A stretch of 44,439 nucleotides of DNA from Albidovulum sp. (lineage in GTDB: Bacteria; Pseudomonadota; Alphaproteobacteria; Rhodobacterales; Rhodobacteraceae), in the NCBI GenBank assembly GCA_030837785.1, contig JAUQYA010000039.1, positions 1 through 44,439 of the forward strand, read 5' to 3'. A program made the translations under genes and the position numbers. The notes under the pieces are model-generated. The model saw nothing but the letters and a program-made list of their open reading frames with translations, had not been told where the DNA came from and did not search any database. Shown here in pieces: positions 1 through 8,249 of this stretch (its first letter is position 1; each line of letters begins with the position of its first letter).

Positions 1-1353
1 GGCAACGCCGTAGAAGCGCACGAAACAGGCCGCCGCGAGCGCCGCCGCGAGCGCCAGAAGCCCGCCCGCCGCCGGCACCAGGAATTGCAGCGCCGGCTGG
101 CGCAGCTCGGGGCTTTGCAGGACCGCCTGGAACACCAGCCACTCCGACACGAAACCGTTCAGGGGCGGCAGCGCCGAAATCGCCGTCACGCCGACAAGCG
201 CCAGGAAGGCCGTCACCGGCATGAGGTGGATGAGCCCGCCGAGCGCGTCGAGGTCGCGCCGCCCGGTGGCCGACAGCACCGCGCCCGCGGCCATGAACAA
301 GAGGCTCTTGAGCAGCATGTGGTTGACGGCATGGGCGAACGCGGCCGTCAGGGCGAGTGCCGCGAGGGCGCCGAGCCCGTTGGCGCGGAAGGCGAGCGCC
401 AGCCCCAGCGCGGCGAAGATCACGCCGACATTCTCGATCGTCGAGTAGGCGAGCACGCGCTTGGCATCGCCATCGACAACGGCGAAGAGGATGCCCATCA
501 CCGCCGTCGACGCGCCGGCCAGGATCACCGCCGGGCTTGCCCACCACTCCAGCGGCCCGAGCAGGTCGAAGACCACGCGGACAAAGCCGTAGATCGCGAC
601 CTTGGTCATCACCCCGCTCATCAGCGCCGAGACATGGCTCGGTGCCGCCGGATGCGCGACCGGCAGCCAGACATGCATCGGCACGAGTCCGGCCTTCGAT
701 CCCGCGCCGATCAGGACCAGCGCCAGCACGGTGCCCGTCGCGGCGGGCGCGCGCACCGCCCCGCGAATCGCGTCAAAGCCATAATCGCCTTGCGGCCCGC
801 CCAGAACTCCGAAGGCCAGAAGCAACATCATCGTGCCGAAACCGGCCATCACCAGGTAGATGAATCCTGCCTCGCGCGTGGCCGCGGCGCGGTGATGGGT
901 CAGGACCAGCGCCCAGGACAGAAGCGACATCACCTCCCACGACATCAGGAAGGTGAAGGCGTCGTCGGCGAGGACCACCAGCGCCATCGCGGCGAGAAAG
1001 CCGGGAAAGAACGGCAGCACGCGCTGCGGCTCGGCCTCGTGCCGTCCGTAGCCTATGCCGTAGACGCCTGCCGCCGCGCCGCCGGTCCCGAGCAGGGCGA
1101 GGAAGAGCGCCGACAGCGCATCGATCCGCAGACTGGCGCCGATCCACGGCAGGCCGATCGGCAGGCTCAGGACCGAGGGCTCGGCGCGGGTCGCCAGAAC
1201 CAGACCGCCCAGCAGCGCGAGCGCGATGCAGAGCGCGGCGCTGGCGGCGTAGACGAGGCCCGATATTCCGCGATACCGCCCGAGCGCGACTGCGACACCG
1301 GACAGCGCGAGAAGCCCGGCAACGATGGTCGCGGCAAGATCAATCGCGGCCAT
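1..1353 (-). CDS. HyfB/HycC-like proton-conducting membrane subunit (3' end cut by window edge)
   Basis: This is an integral-membrane subunit of the Proton_antipo_M family, related to NuoL/M/N and hydrogenase-4/formate-hydrogenlyase subunit B. Such subunits move protons or cations across the inner membrane for a redox partner. The 451 visible residues run open to the window edge and are almost entirely hydrophobic helices. The motif HPAAPSHVSALMSGVMTK followed by an aromatic IYGF is typical of the HyfB/HycC branch. A later conserved stretch has an AHAVNHMLLKSLLF-type helix containing the family's His and Lys residues. The ATG at 1353 lies inside the end of the upstream XRE gene (14-nt overlap), suggesting translational coupling. 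Full-length relatives have roughly 650-700 residues, so about a third is missing. Whether it serves a hydrogenase-like complex or an antiporter cannot be decided, because the downstream genes lie outside the window. Confidence 0.85.
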   Translation of the reverse strand, partial: MAAIDLAATIVAGLLALSGVAVALGRYRGISGLVYAASAALCIALALLGGLVLATRAEPSVLSLPIGLPWIGASLRIDALSALFLALLGTGGAAAGVYGIGYGRHEAEPQRVLPFFPGFLAAMALVVLADDAFTFLMSWEVMSLLSWALVLTHHRAAATREAGFIYLVMAGFGTMMLLLAFGVLGGPQGDYGFDAIRGAVRAPAATGTVLALVLIGAGSKAGLVPMHVWLPVAHPAAPSHVSALMSGVMTKVAIYGFVRVVFDLLGPLEWWASPAVILAGASTAVMGILFAVVDGDAKRVLAYSTIENVGVIFAALGLALAFRANGLGALAALALTAAFAHAVNHMLLKSLLFMAAGAVLSATGRRDLDALGGLIHLMPVTAFLALVGVTAISALPPLNGFVSEWLVFQAVLQSPELRQPALQFLVPAAGGLLALAAALAAACFVRFYGVA

Positions 1354-1627
1354 CCGGACCCCCGCCGGCTGAACTCGTCGCGGTTTCCTTCAGGCGCACG
1401 CCTCGCCCGGCGCCCGCGCTCCTCGCCCCCTCGCCGATCAACTCGATCCCGGCACGGTCGAAGGCGTCGATGACCCGCATGAGGCTTTCGACGACGCCGC
1501 GGACATTCGCTTCGCTCGCCTCCATCCGCTGGATGGTCGGCACCGAAACTCCTGCCATCCCCGCAAGATCCTTCTGCCCGATCCCGAGAAGCGCCCGCGC
1601 GGCTTTCATCTGCGCACCAGTGATCAC
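1340..1627 (-). CDS. Small XRE-family HTH regulator
   Basis: This is a 95-residue helix-turn-helix protein. The DNA-binding part is ARALLGIGQKDLAGMAGVS followed by PTIQRMEAS, a classic XRE helix-turn-helix near residues 10-40. The C-terminal tail is rich in Ala, Gly and Arg and looks disordered. I chose the GTG at 1627 because it follows a GGGGAG ribosome-binding site by about six bases and because the HTH starts right after it. An ATG at 1663 would add 12 residues. The 3' end overlaps the HyfB-like gene by 14 nt, so the two are probably co-translated and the regulator may act on this operon. No effector domain is visible. Confidence 0.8.
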   Translation of the reverse strand: MITGAQMKAARALLGIGQKDLAGMAGVSVPTIQRMEASEANVRGVVESLMRVIDAFDRAGIELIGEGARSAGAGRGVRLKETATSSAGGGPDGRD

Positions 1628-1913
1628 GCGCGACTCTCCCCTTTCGCCTGACTCCTGATGCATGAAACACCACTCTTGATGAAAGGAACAGGAAAAACAT
1701 GGGTTGAGATATGGATGGCGGTGGTGCCTTGCCCGCATCCGGGATGCCCGGCGCCGCCGGCGCGGGCAGCCGCGGCTGCGACGCCGGGACGCAGGGACAC
1801 AGGTCGCTTTCGCGCGATGCGCCGGTCGGAATGGGTTGGCGGCAGCACGGATTGGGCCTTAGCCTGCCGCCACCCTGGCGCAGGAAAGCGGGGGCGCAGG
1901 AAAGCGGGCTGGC

Positions 1914-2387
1914 TTGGATATCCACGTGAAGCTGAACGGAGCCGCGGAGCAGGTTCCGGCCGATCCGGCCCAGCGCCTGTCCTCGGCCCTGCGCGCCCAC
2001 GGCCTGACCGGGCTGAAAGAGGGTTGCCTCGAGGGCGAATGCGGCGCCTGCACCGTGCTTCTGGACGATGAACCCGTCTGTTCCTGCCTGATGCTTGCCG
2101 CCCAGGCCGCGGGCCGCCGGATCGAGACCGTCGAAGGGCTGGCGGGCGGGTCGGGGCCGTCGGACCTCCAGCGCGCCTTCGTCGTGGAGGGTGCAGTGCA
2201 ATGCGGCTATTGCACCCCCGGCATGATCATCGCCGCCGAGGGCCTGCTGCGCCGGACCCCCGACCCGACCGAGGCCGAGATCCGCCGCGCCATCGCCGGC
2301 AACATCTGCCGCTGCACCGGATACGCCAACATCGTTCGCGCCATCGCCCGCACCGCGCGCGAACGCCGGGCGGGAGAACGCCGGTGA
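1914..2387 (+). CDS. Molybdenum hydroxylase, (2Fe-2S) small subunit
   Basis: This 157-residue electron-transfer subunit belongs to the xanthine dehydrogenase/aldehyde oxidase/CO dehydrogenase (CoxS) type. It carries two [2Fe-2S] clusters: the plant-type N-terminal set (Cys38, 43, 46, 58 in GCLEGECGACTVLL and VCSC) and the C-terminal set (Cys97, 100, 132, 134 in QCGYCTPGM and CRCTGY). Length and order are normal for the family. The start is taken as TTG at 1914, since no ATG fits; a GTG at 1926 is an alternative. The gene overlaps the FAD subunit by four bases (GTGA), opening a five-gene operon with the FAD and Mo subunits, a P450 and AlkB. The substrate cannot be read from this subunit. Confidence 0.92.
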   Translation: MDIHVKLNGAAEQVPADPAQRLSSALRAHGLTGLKEGCLEGECGACTVLLDDEPVCSCLMLAAQAAGRRIETVEGLAGGSGPSDLQRAFVVEGAVQCGYCTPGMIIAAEGLLRRTPDPTEAEIRRAIAGNICRCTGYANIVRAIARTARERRAGERR

Positions 2388-3196
2388 GCCTCGGCTTCGC
2401 CGCGCCGCAGACCCTGGGCGAGCTTGCCACGCTTCTCGCGCCGGGGGCCGGGCCGTGGCTGATCGCCGGAGGAACCGACCGGCTGATCGCCCCGGCGACC
2501 CCGCCCGAAAGCGGCCTCGTCGTCGACCTGACGCGCCTCGAAGGGATCGCCGAGATCGCGGAGGCAGATGGCCGGCTGATCCTCGGGGCGGGGGTCACGG
2601 TGGCGCGGCTGACGCGGGATCGCAGGGTGGCGCGGCTGGCCCCGGTTCTCTGCCAGGCGGCCGAGGTCTTCGGATCGGTCCAGATCCGCAACCGGGCGAC
2701 GATCGGCGGCAACGTGGCGCATGGGTCGCCCGCGGCCGATCTGGTTCCCGCACTTCTGGCTGCCGGGGCGACGGTACGGCTGTGGCGGCTGGGCGCGACG
2801 GAAAGCCTGCCGCTTGAGGTGATGCTGGCCCGCCAACCCGTACTCGGCCCGCGCGAGGTGATCCTGGGTTTCGACCTGCCGGCCGGGGACCCTGCCCCGC
2901 GCGGCGCCTTCGTGAAGCTCGGGCCGCGGCAGGAACCCGCGATCTCGCGGCTGACGCTGGCCGCGGCGGGGCCAGCCGGGCAGATGCGGCTTTACGCCGG
3001 GGCGATCGGGGCGATTCCCCTGCGCCTCACCGCGGCCGAGGCGGTTCTGAACGCAGGCAGTGCGGGCTTTGCCGCGGCGGTGGCCGAGGCCGTGGCGGCG
3101 GCCAACCCGGGCCGCGCCTCGACCGCCTACAAGGCGCGGGCGGTGCGCGGGCTGGCCGAAGACCTGCTGGAACGGCTCGATGGGGCGCGGCCATGA
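2384..3196 (+). CDS. Molybdenum hydroxylase, FAD-binding medium subunit
   Basis: This 270-residue subunit (CoxM type) passes electrons from the Fe-S clusters through FAD to the final acceptor. The FAD-binding signatures are IAGGTD near residue 30 and TIGGNVAHGSPAAD near residue 107. The C-terminal part is the CO dehydrogenase flavoprotein C-terminal domain. The start is the GTG at 2384, overlapping the stop of the 2Fe-2S subunit. The end overlaps the start of the Mo subunit (ATGA at 3193). Tight overlaps suggest fixed stoichiometry of a heterotrimer. Many relatives bind FAD through this same motif pair; nothing looks degraded. Confidence 0.92.
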   Translation: MSLGFAAPQTLGELATLLAPGAGPWLIAGGTDRLIAPATPPESGLVVDLTRLEGIAEIAEADGRLILGAGVTVARLTRDRRVARLAPVLCQAAEVFGSVQIRNRATIGGNVAHGSPAADLVPALLAAGATVRLWRLGATESLPLEVMLARQPVLGPREVILGFDLPAGDPAPRGAFVKLGPRQEPAISRLTLAAAGPAGQMRLYAGAIGAIPLRLTAAEAVLNAGSAGFAAAVAEAVAAANPGRASTAYKARAVRGLAEDLLERLDGARP

Positions 3197-5478
3197 CCGC
3201 CATCGGGATGCGCCATCCGATGCTGGACGGGCTGGCCAAGGCCACGGGACGACAGCTTTATGCGGGCGATCTGGCGATCGAGGGGCTGGCCGAGGCGGTG
3301 CTTGTCACCTCGCCGCATCCCCATGCCCGCATCCTGTCGGTCGAGGACAGCGCCGCACTGGCGGACCCGGCCGTGCTGGGCGTCTTCTGGCACGCCAACA
3401 TGCCGCCCCATCGCTACAACAGTTCGATCTGGTTCGAGGGGCAGGAGGCCGACGCCGACGAGGCGATGTTCCCCGACACCGCCCGCCACATCGGCGACCG
3501 GGTGGCGGTGGTGGTGGCGACCGGACGCGCCGCGGCGGAACGCGCCGCCGCACGGCTGGTCGTGCGCTACGATCCGCTGCCCGCCTGCCTGACACCGGAC
3601 GAAGCCGACCGCGCCCGCGGCCCGCTGTTCGATGCCGCGGGCGCGCCCACCTTCCTGAACCCCGTGGACGAACGCCACTTCGCCCGGGGCGACGCGGAGG
3701 CGGGCTTTGCCACGGCGACCCATCTGTCCGAGACCACGGTCGCCACCCCCAAGTCCCACCACTGCGCGATCGAGCCCCATGTCGCGCTCGCCCTGCCAGA
3801 GCCGGATGGCCGCATCTGCGTGATGGCGCCCTGCCAGAGCGTTCATGCCGTGCAGGTGGTGGTGGCGCGCGCCCTCGGGCTGAAGGCCGCCGACGTCCAT
3901 GCCATCAAGACACCCATCGGCGGCTCGTTCGGCGGCAAGGCCGAGCCGGTGCTGGAACCCATTGCCGCGGAACTGGCGCGGCGGCTCGGACGGCCGGTGC
4001 GGCTGGCCTGCGACCGGCGCCAGACGTTTTCCAGCACGCGGATGCGGTCCTCGACGGTGACGCGCATCCGCACCGCGCTTGCCGCGGACGGCCGCATCCT
4101 TGCCCGCGACACCGAAACGCTGATCGACATCGGCGCCTATGTCACGGGGGGAAACTGGCTGCCCGGCTCGATGCTGCAACGCCATGTCCGGCTTTACGAC
4201 ATCCCGGCCGAACGCTACTCCGGCCGTGCGGTCTACACCAACACGCCGCCCACCGGCGCCTTCCGCGGTTACGGTTCACCCCAGATCAACGCGGCGGGCG
4301 AGATCAGCCTGGACATTGCCGCGGTGCGGGCGGGGCTGGACCCGGTGGCCGTGCGGCTGGCCAATGCGGTGCGGCCGGGCGCGATCGAGCCCTACAGCGG
4401 GCTGAACGTCGGCAATGCGCGGCTGCACGACTGCCTGGCCACCGGCGCCGAGACCTTCGGCTGGCACGCCCGGCGCGCGGCCCCCCGCGGGCAGGGCCGC
4501 TGGCGAAGCGGGGTGGGGATGGCTGCGGCGGCACATGTCAACGGCTGCTTTCCGGGATCGGACGAATCCACCACGATGACGATGCGGCTTCTGCCCGGGG
4601 GCAGGATCGAGATGGTCTCGGCCCTGCATGACCTCGGCTGCGGGTCGAACACGACGCTGGCGCAGATCGCCGCCGAAGTTCTGGGCCTTGCCCCCGCCGA
4701 CCTCCGCATCGTCGAGGCCGACACCGACCTCTGCGGCTATGATCTTGGCACGCGGGCAAGCCGGATGACCTATGTCCAGGGCGAGGCGACGCGGAAGACC
4801 GCACTGGCGCTCGACCGCGCGGTCCGCGAGGCCGGGGCGCGGGTGCTGAACACCGCGCCCGAGGATCTGATGCTGGCGGGCGGGCGGCTCGCGCGGCGCG
4901 ATGGCGGCGAGGCGCTGGACCTGCCGACGCTGGCCCGCCACCTGGCGCGCGCCGGCCTCCCCCTGCCCGCCGCGACCGAGACCCATGCCGCCACCGCCAA
5001 CCCCTCGTCCCACGCCGCCCATTTCGCCGAAGTGCGGGTCGACACCTTGACCGGGCTGATCCGGGTGACGGATTATCTGGCCGTGCACGACATCGGCCGG
5101 GCGATCAACCCGATGCTGGTGGAGGGCCAGATTCACGGCGGCATCCAGATCGGCATCGGCATGGCGCTTTGCGAGGATGTGGCGAACGATCCCCAAACCG
5201 GCCGGATGGGCGGCGACTCCTTCGCCCGCTACATCCTGGCCAACAGCCTTGACATGCCGCCGATCGCCGTCCGGCTCGTCGAGGCGGGTGAGCCGACGGG
5301 GCCGTTCGGCGCCAAGGCGGTGGGCGAAATCGCCACGATCCCGGTCGCCGCGGCGGTGGTGAACGCCGTGAACCATGCGCTCGGAACCGAGCTTTCGCGC
5401 CTGCCGCTCGTTCCCCACCGGGTGCTTGACGCGCTTGAGCCGGAGGCCGGCCCGGGGGCTTCTCGCGGGGAACGGTGA
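3193..5478 (+). CDS. Molybdenum hydroxylase, molybdopterin-binding large subunit
   Basis: This 761-residue catalytic subunit of the xanthine dehydrogenase/aldehyde oxidase superfamily hydroxylates carbons of aldehydes or N-heterocycles with water-derived oxygen. Visible cofactor motifs are GGSFGGKAEPVLEPIAAEL, GAFRGYGSPQ and, near the C terminus, GAKAVGE, whose Glu is the family's catalytic base. The chain lacks the CoxL active-site loop with AYRCSFR, so it is not a form I CO dehydrogenase. Location next to a P450 and AlkB suggests that it oxidises an aldehyde or ring product made by those hydroxylases, but this is inference. It is divergent in sequence from the other Mo enzyme in the window (15701-18442), which fuses the Fe-S and Mo parts. 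Confidence 0.9.
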   Translation: MTAIGMRHPMLDGLAKATGRQLYAGDLAIEGLAEAVLVTSPHPHARILSVEDSAALADPAVLGVFWHANMPPHRYNSSIWFEGQEADADEAMFPDTARHIGDRVAVVVATGRAAAERAAARLVVRYDPLPACLTPDEADRARGPLFDAAGAPTFLNPVDERHFARGDAEAGFATATHLSETTVATPKSHHCAIEPHVALALPEPDGRICVMAPCQSVHAVQVVVARALGLKAADVHAIKTPIGGSFGGKAEPVLEPIAAELARRLGRPVRLACDRRQTFSSTRMRSSTVTRIRTALAADGRILARDTETLIDIGAYVTGGNWLPGSMLQRHVRLYDIPAERYSGRAVYTNTPPTGAFRGYGSPQINAAGEISLDIAAVRAGLDPVAVRLANAVRPGAIEPYSGLNVGNARLHDCLATGAETFGWHARRAAPRGQGRWRSGVGMAAAAHVNGCFPGSDESTTMTMRLLPGGRIEMVSALHDLGCGSNTTLAQIAAEVLGLAPADLRIVEADTDLCGYDLGTRASRMTYVQGEATRKTALALDRAVREAGARVLNTAPEDLMLAGGRLARRDGGEALDLPTLARHLARAGLPLPAATETHAATANPSSHAAHFAEVRVDTLTGLIRVTDYLAVHDIGRAINPMLVEGQIHGGIQIGIGMALCEDVANDPQTGRMGGDSFARYILANSLDMPPIAVRLVEAGEPTGPFGAKAVGEIATIPVAAAVVNAVNHALGTELSRLPLVPHRVLDALEPEAGPGASRGER

Positions 5479-6962
5479 TGCCCACCAGAGTCGAAAGCGG
5501 GCACGGCATGGCGACGCCCCCGGCAATCGGCAGCGACGACAAGTCGCCGGGGGGCGGAGGCTGCCCCGGCGGGCAGGTCCGCCACCCGCCCATGCCGACC
5601 CCGCGCAAGGGCCGGGTCGGACTTCTCGCCTATCTTCGCCTTTTTCGGCGCGACATCCTGTCGGCCCAGCCCGCACATCTCTATCGTGCCTGGATGGCCG
5701 AGTTTCGCACCCCGTTCTTCCGCAGCTTCCTGGTCAACGATCCGGCCCTGGTGGACCGCGTCCTGGCGGCCCCGGCGACCGAATTCCCCAAATCCGAACG
5801 CATCCGGGTAGGGCTGAAACCGCTTCTGGGCGAATCCGTCTTCATCTCGAACGGCGAGACCTGGGCGCGGCAGCGGCGCATCATCGACCCCTCGTTCGAG
5901 GGCGGGCGGCTGAAATCGGTCTTTCCGGCGATGTGGGATGCAGCGCAGGCCGCCGTGGCGCGGCTGACCCCGCGCGCGGACGGGCGCCCCGTCGAGATCG
6001 AGGCCGAGACCAGCCATGTGGCGATGGACGTGATCTTCCGCACGCTCTTTTCCGTGCCGGTCGAACATCAGACCGCCGCCGCCGCCTTCGCCGCCTTCCG
6101 CGCCCATCAGGAGGCACAGCCGGTGGCCAACATCGCGGCGCTGCTGCCCTGGCCGAGATGGATGCCGCGCCTGCATCGTCGCCGCACCCGCGAGACCGCA
6201 AGGACGATTCGCCGCCTGATCGGCCAACTGGTGGCCGAACGCGCCGTCGCAATCGCCGCGGGCCGCGCGCCCGACGATCTGGCGACGCGGATCATGACCA
6301 CGGTCGATCCAGTCACCGGCAGCGGCCTGTCGGCGCAGGAGATGACCGACCAGGTGGCGATCTTCTTCCTGGCCGGGCACGAGACCAGCGCCGCCGCGCT
6401 GGGCTGGGCGCTCTATCTTCTGGCGCTCTATCCCGACTGGCAGGATCGCGTCGCCGCCGAGGCAGAGGCCGAGATCGACCCGGACAAGCTCTATTTCTCG
6501 GCTCTGTCGCGACTGAAGACCTCGCGCGCGGTGTTCCGCGAGGCGATGCGGCTTTACCCGCCGGTGCCGATGTATGTGCGCGACGCCGCCAAACCGCAGG
6601 AATTCCGCGGCCGCAACGTGCCCGCCGGCGCGCAGGTGATCCTGTCGCCCTGGCATCTGCATCGCCACGAAAGGCTGTGGCACGACCCCCACGGCTTCGA
6701 CCCCGGCCGGTGGAACACGCCGAACGGGCGCGAATGCCTGCGCGCGGCCTATATCCCGTTTTCCGCCGGCCCCCGCGTCTGCCCGGGATCGGCCTTCGCG
6801 ATGGCCGAGGGCACGCTGATCCTGTCGCACCTTGTCCGGGCTTTCCGGTTCGAACGGGTCGAGGGGCGCGACCCGATTCCCGTGGCGCATCTGACGGTGC
6901 GGGCAAGGGACGGCATCCAACTGGCCCTAACCCCGCGCAACCCGATAGGAGAGGCGCAATGA
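5478..6962 (+). CDS. Cytochrome P450 monooxygenase
   Basis: This is a soluble bacterial P450 of 494 residues. The I-helix oxygen-activation motif AGHET is at about 299-303, the K-helix EAMR (ExxR) at about 355-358 and the heme loop FSAGPRVCPG has the thiolate Cys at about 435. The chain starts with some 40 extra residues rich in Gly and Pro before the usual P450 fold. The start taken here is the ATG at 5478, one base into the Mo-subunit stop codon, but internal Met codons near residues 11 or 39 could be the real start. No ferredoxin or ferredoxin reductase lies in this operon; the pair at 20789-21969 is the only one in the window. The gene overlaps alkB by four bases, so both oxygenases should be made together. 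The P450 family number and substrate are unknown. Confidence 0.9.
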   Translation: MPTRVESGHGMATPPAIGSDDKSPGGGGCPGGQVRHPPMPTPRKGRVGLLAYLRLFRRDILSAQPAHLYRAWMAEFRTPFFRSFLVNDPALVDRVLAAPATEFPKSERIRVGLKPLLGESVFISNGETWARQRRIIDPSFEGGRLKSVFPAMWDAAQAAVARLTPRADGRPVEIEAETSHVAMDVIFRTLFSVPVEHQTAAAAFAAFRAHQEAQPVANIAALLPWPRWMPRLHRRRTRETARTIRRLIGQLVAERAVAIAAGRAPDDLATRIMTTVDPVTGSGLSAQEMTDQVAIFFLAGHETSAAALGWALYLLALYPDWQDRVAAEAEAEIDPDKLYFSALSRLKTSRAVFREAMRLYPPVPMYVRDAAKPQEFRGRNVPAGAQVILSPWHLHRHERLWHDPHGFDPGRWNTPNGRECLRAAYIPFSAGPRVCPGSAFAMAEGTLILSHLVRAFRFERVEGRDPIPVAHLTVRARDGIQLALTPRNPIGEAQ

Positions 6963-8080
6963 CCGCCAACGCGACCCCCCCCTCGGCCTGGCCCTACTGG
7001 CTGTCGATCACCTTCGTGCCGCTCGTCGCGCTGGCGCTGGCCCGGGGCGGCTGGTGGATCGCGCTGGTGCCAGTCTACGGCTGGGTGCTGATGCCGGTCC
7101 TGGACATTCTCATGGGCCGCAACCTGAAGAACCCCGATCCCGAAACGCCGGATGCCGATCTCTTCTGGTTCCGGCTTCTGACCTGGATCTGGTTCCCGAT
7201 CCAGTTCGTGCTGGTCTTCGGCAGCCTCTGGGTCATCACCCGGGGCGGGTATACCACGGCCGAGACCTTGGCCCTGATGTTCGCCATCGGCGTCACCACC
7301 GGGACCATCGGCATCGTCTATGCGCATGAGCTGTTCCACAAGCCGGGGCGAATCGAGCGGAACCTGGGCGACCTTCTCATGGCGATGGTGCTGTACGGCC
7401 ATTTCCGCACCGAGCATCTGCTGGTGCATCACCCCTGGGTCGGCACCGGCCGCGACACGGTGACGGCGCGCTACAATGAGGGCTTCCTGCGCTTCTTCCC
7501 GCGCGTGCTGTGGCAGGGGCCGCGCTCGGCCTGGGCGGCCGAGGCGGCGATGCTGGCGCGCCGGGGCCTTCCGGCCTGGCACTGGCGCAATCCGGTCTGG
7601 AAATACCTTGCCCTCGTGGCGGCCTTCCTTGCGCTTGCCCATGCAATCGGCGGCTGGACCGCGGTGGGGCTTTTCGGGTTCCAGGCGCTGGTCGCGGTCT
7701 GGCAGCTTGAGTTGACGAACTATGTCGAGCACTACGGGCTGACGCGGAAATACCTCGGCGACAACCGCTATGAACCCGTGCGCCCGCACCATTCCTGGGA
7801 TTCGGCGCAGGCGGTGTCGGGGCTTCTGCTCATAAACCTCCAGCGCCACGCCGACCACCACCTGCATCCGCAACGGCGCTTCCCGCTCTTGCAGCTTCAC
7901 GACGAGACGCAGGTGCCGCGCCTGCCCACGGGATACCCGCCGATGACGGCGCTGGCGATGGTTCCGCCGCTGTGGCGGCGGATGTTCAACCCGCGCGTCC
8001 GCGCCTGGCGCCGGCAGCATTACCCCGAGATCACCGACTGGAGCGCCTACAAGACGCTCAGCCACCCGCTGCCGCGATGA
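6959..8080 (+). CDS. AlkB-type membrane diiron hydroxylase (alkane 1-monooxygenase family)
   Basis: This 373-residue inner-membrane non-heme diiron hydroxylase acts on terminal C-H bonds of alkyl chains. Histidine boxes are HELFHK (123-128), EHLLVHH (152-158) and LQRHADHH (294-301), with the extra AlkB signature NYVEHYG (254-260). About six hydrophobic helices surround them. Length fits AlkB (about 370-400). The start ATG overlaps the P450 stop (ATGA). AlkB normally takes electrons from rubredoxin and rubredoxin reductase; neither is in the window. Pairing of AlkB with a P450 and an Mo hydroxylase in one overlapping operon is unusual. Long-chain alkanes, cyclic or alkyl-aromatic substrates are all possible. 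Confidence 0.9.
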   Translation: MTANATPPSAWPYWLSITFVPLVALALARGGWWIALVPVYGWVLMPVLDILMGRNLKNPDPETPDADLFWFRLLTWIWFPIQFVLVFGSLWVITRGGYTTAETLALMFAIGVTTGTIGIVYAHELFHKPGRIERNLGDLLMAMVLYGHFRTEHLLVHHPWVGTGRDTVTARYNEGFLRFFPRVLWQGPRSAWAAEAAMLARRGLPAWHWRNPVWKYLALVAAFLALAHAIGGWTAVGLFGFQALVAVWQLELTNYVEHYGLTRKYLGDNRYEPVRPHHSWDSAQAVSGLLLINLQRHADHHLHPQRRFPLLQLHDETQVPRLPTGYPPMTALAMVPPLWRRMFNPRVRAWRRQHYPEITDWSAYKTLSHPLPR

Positions 8081-8249
8081 GGCTGTCCTGCCGGGCGGCG
8101 GGCAACTGTAGCAAACTGTCGCTTTCGGCGCGACAGTCCGCGAACCTCGCCCCTCTCGTCTGAAGGAGCAATCTCGCTATGCTCCGGGGAAACAACGGGG
8201 TGCGGCGAGGCGAAACAGCCCTCCGGGCACCAGGCACAGGGAGTGGACC

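Noticed and set aside
85..1473. Plus-strand open frame at the window start
   Set aside because: Arg/Gln/His-rich shadow. The minus strand encodes the HyfB-like membrane protein with family motifs.
1628..1913. Search for promoters or small genes in the divergent gap before the first Mo operon
   Set aside because: No convincing -35/-10 pair, no copy of the shared operator and no small gene could be supported.
1914..5478. Form I carbon monoxide dehydrogenase (coxMSL)
   Set aside because: The subunit types fit, but the large subunit lacks the AYRCSFR active-site loop of form I enzymes, and the order small-medium-large with P450 and alkB is not a cox operon.
8115..8135. Hairpin CTGTCG...CGACAG after alkB as a terminator
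   Set aside because: The stem is only six pairs with no T-run. It may be chance or a weak regulatory site, so I did not list it as a feature.
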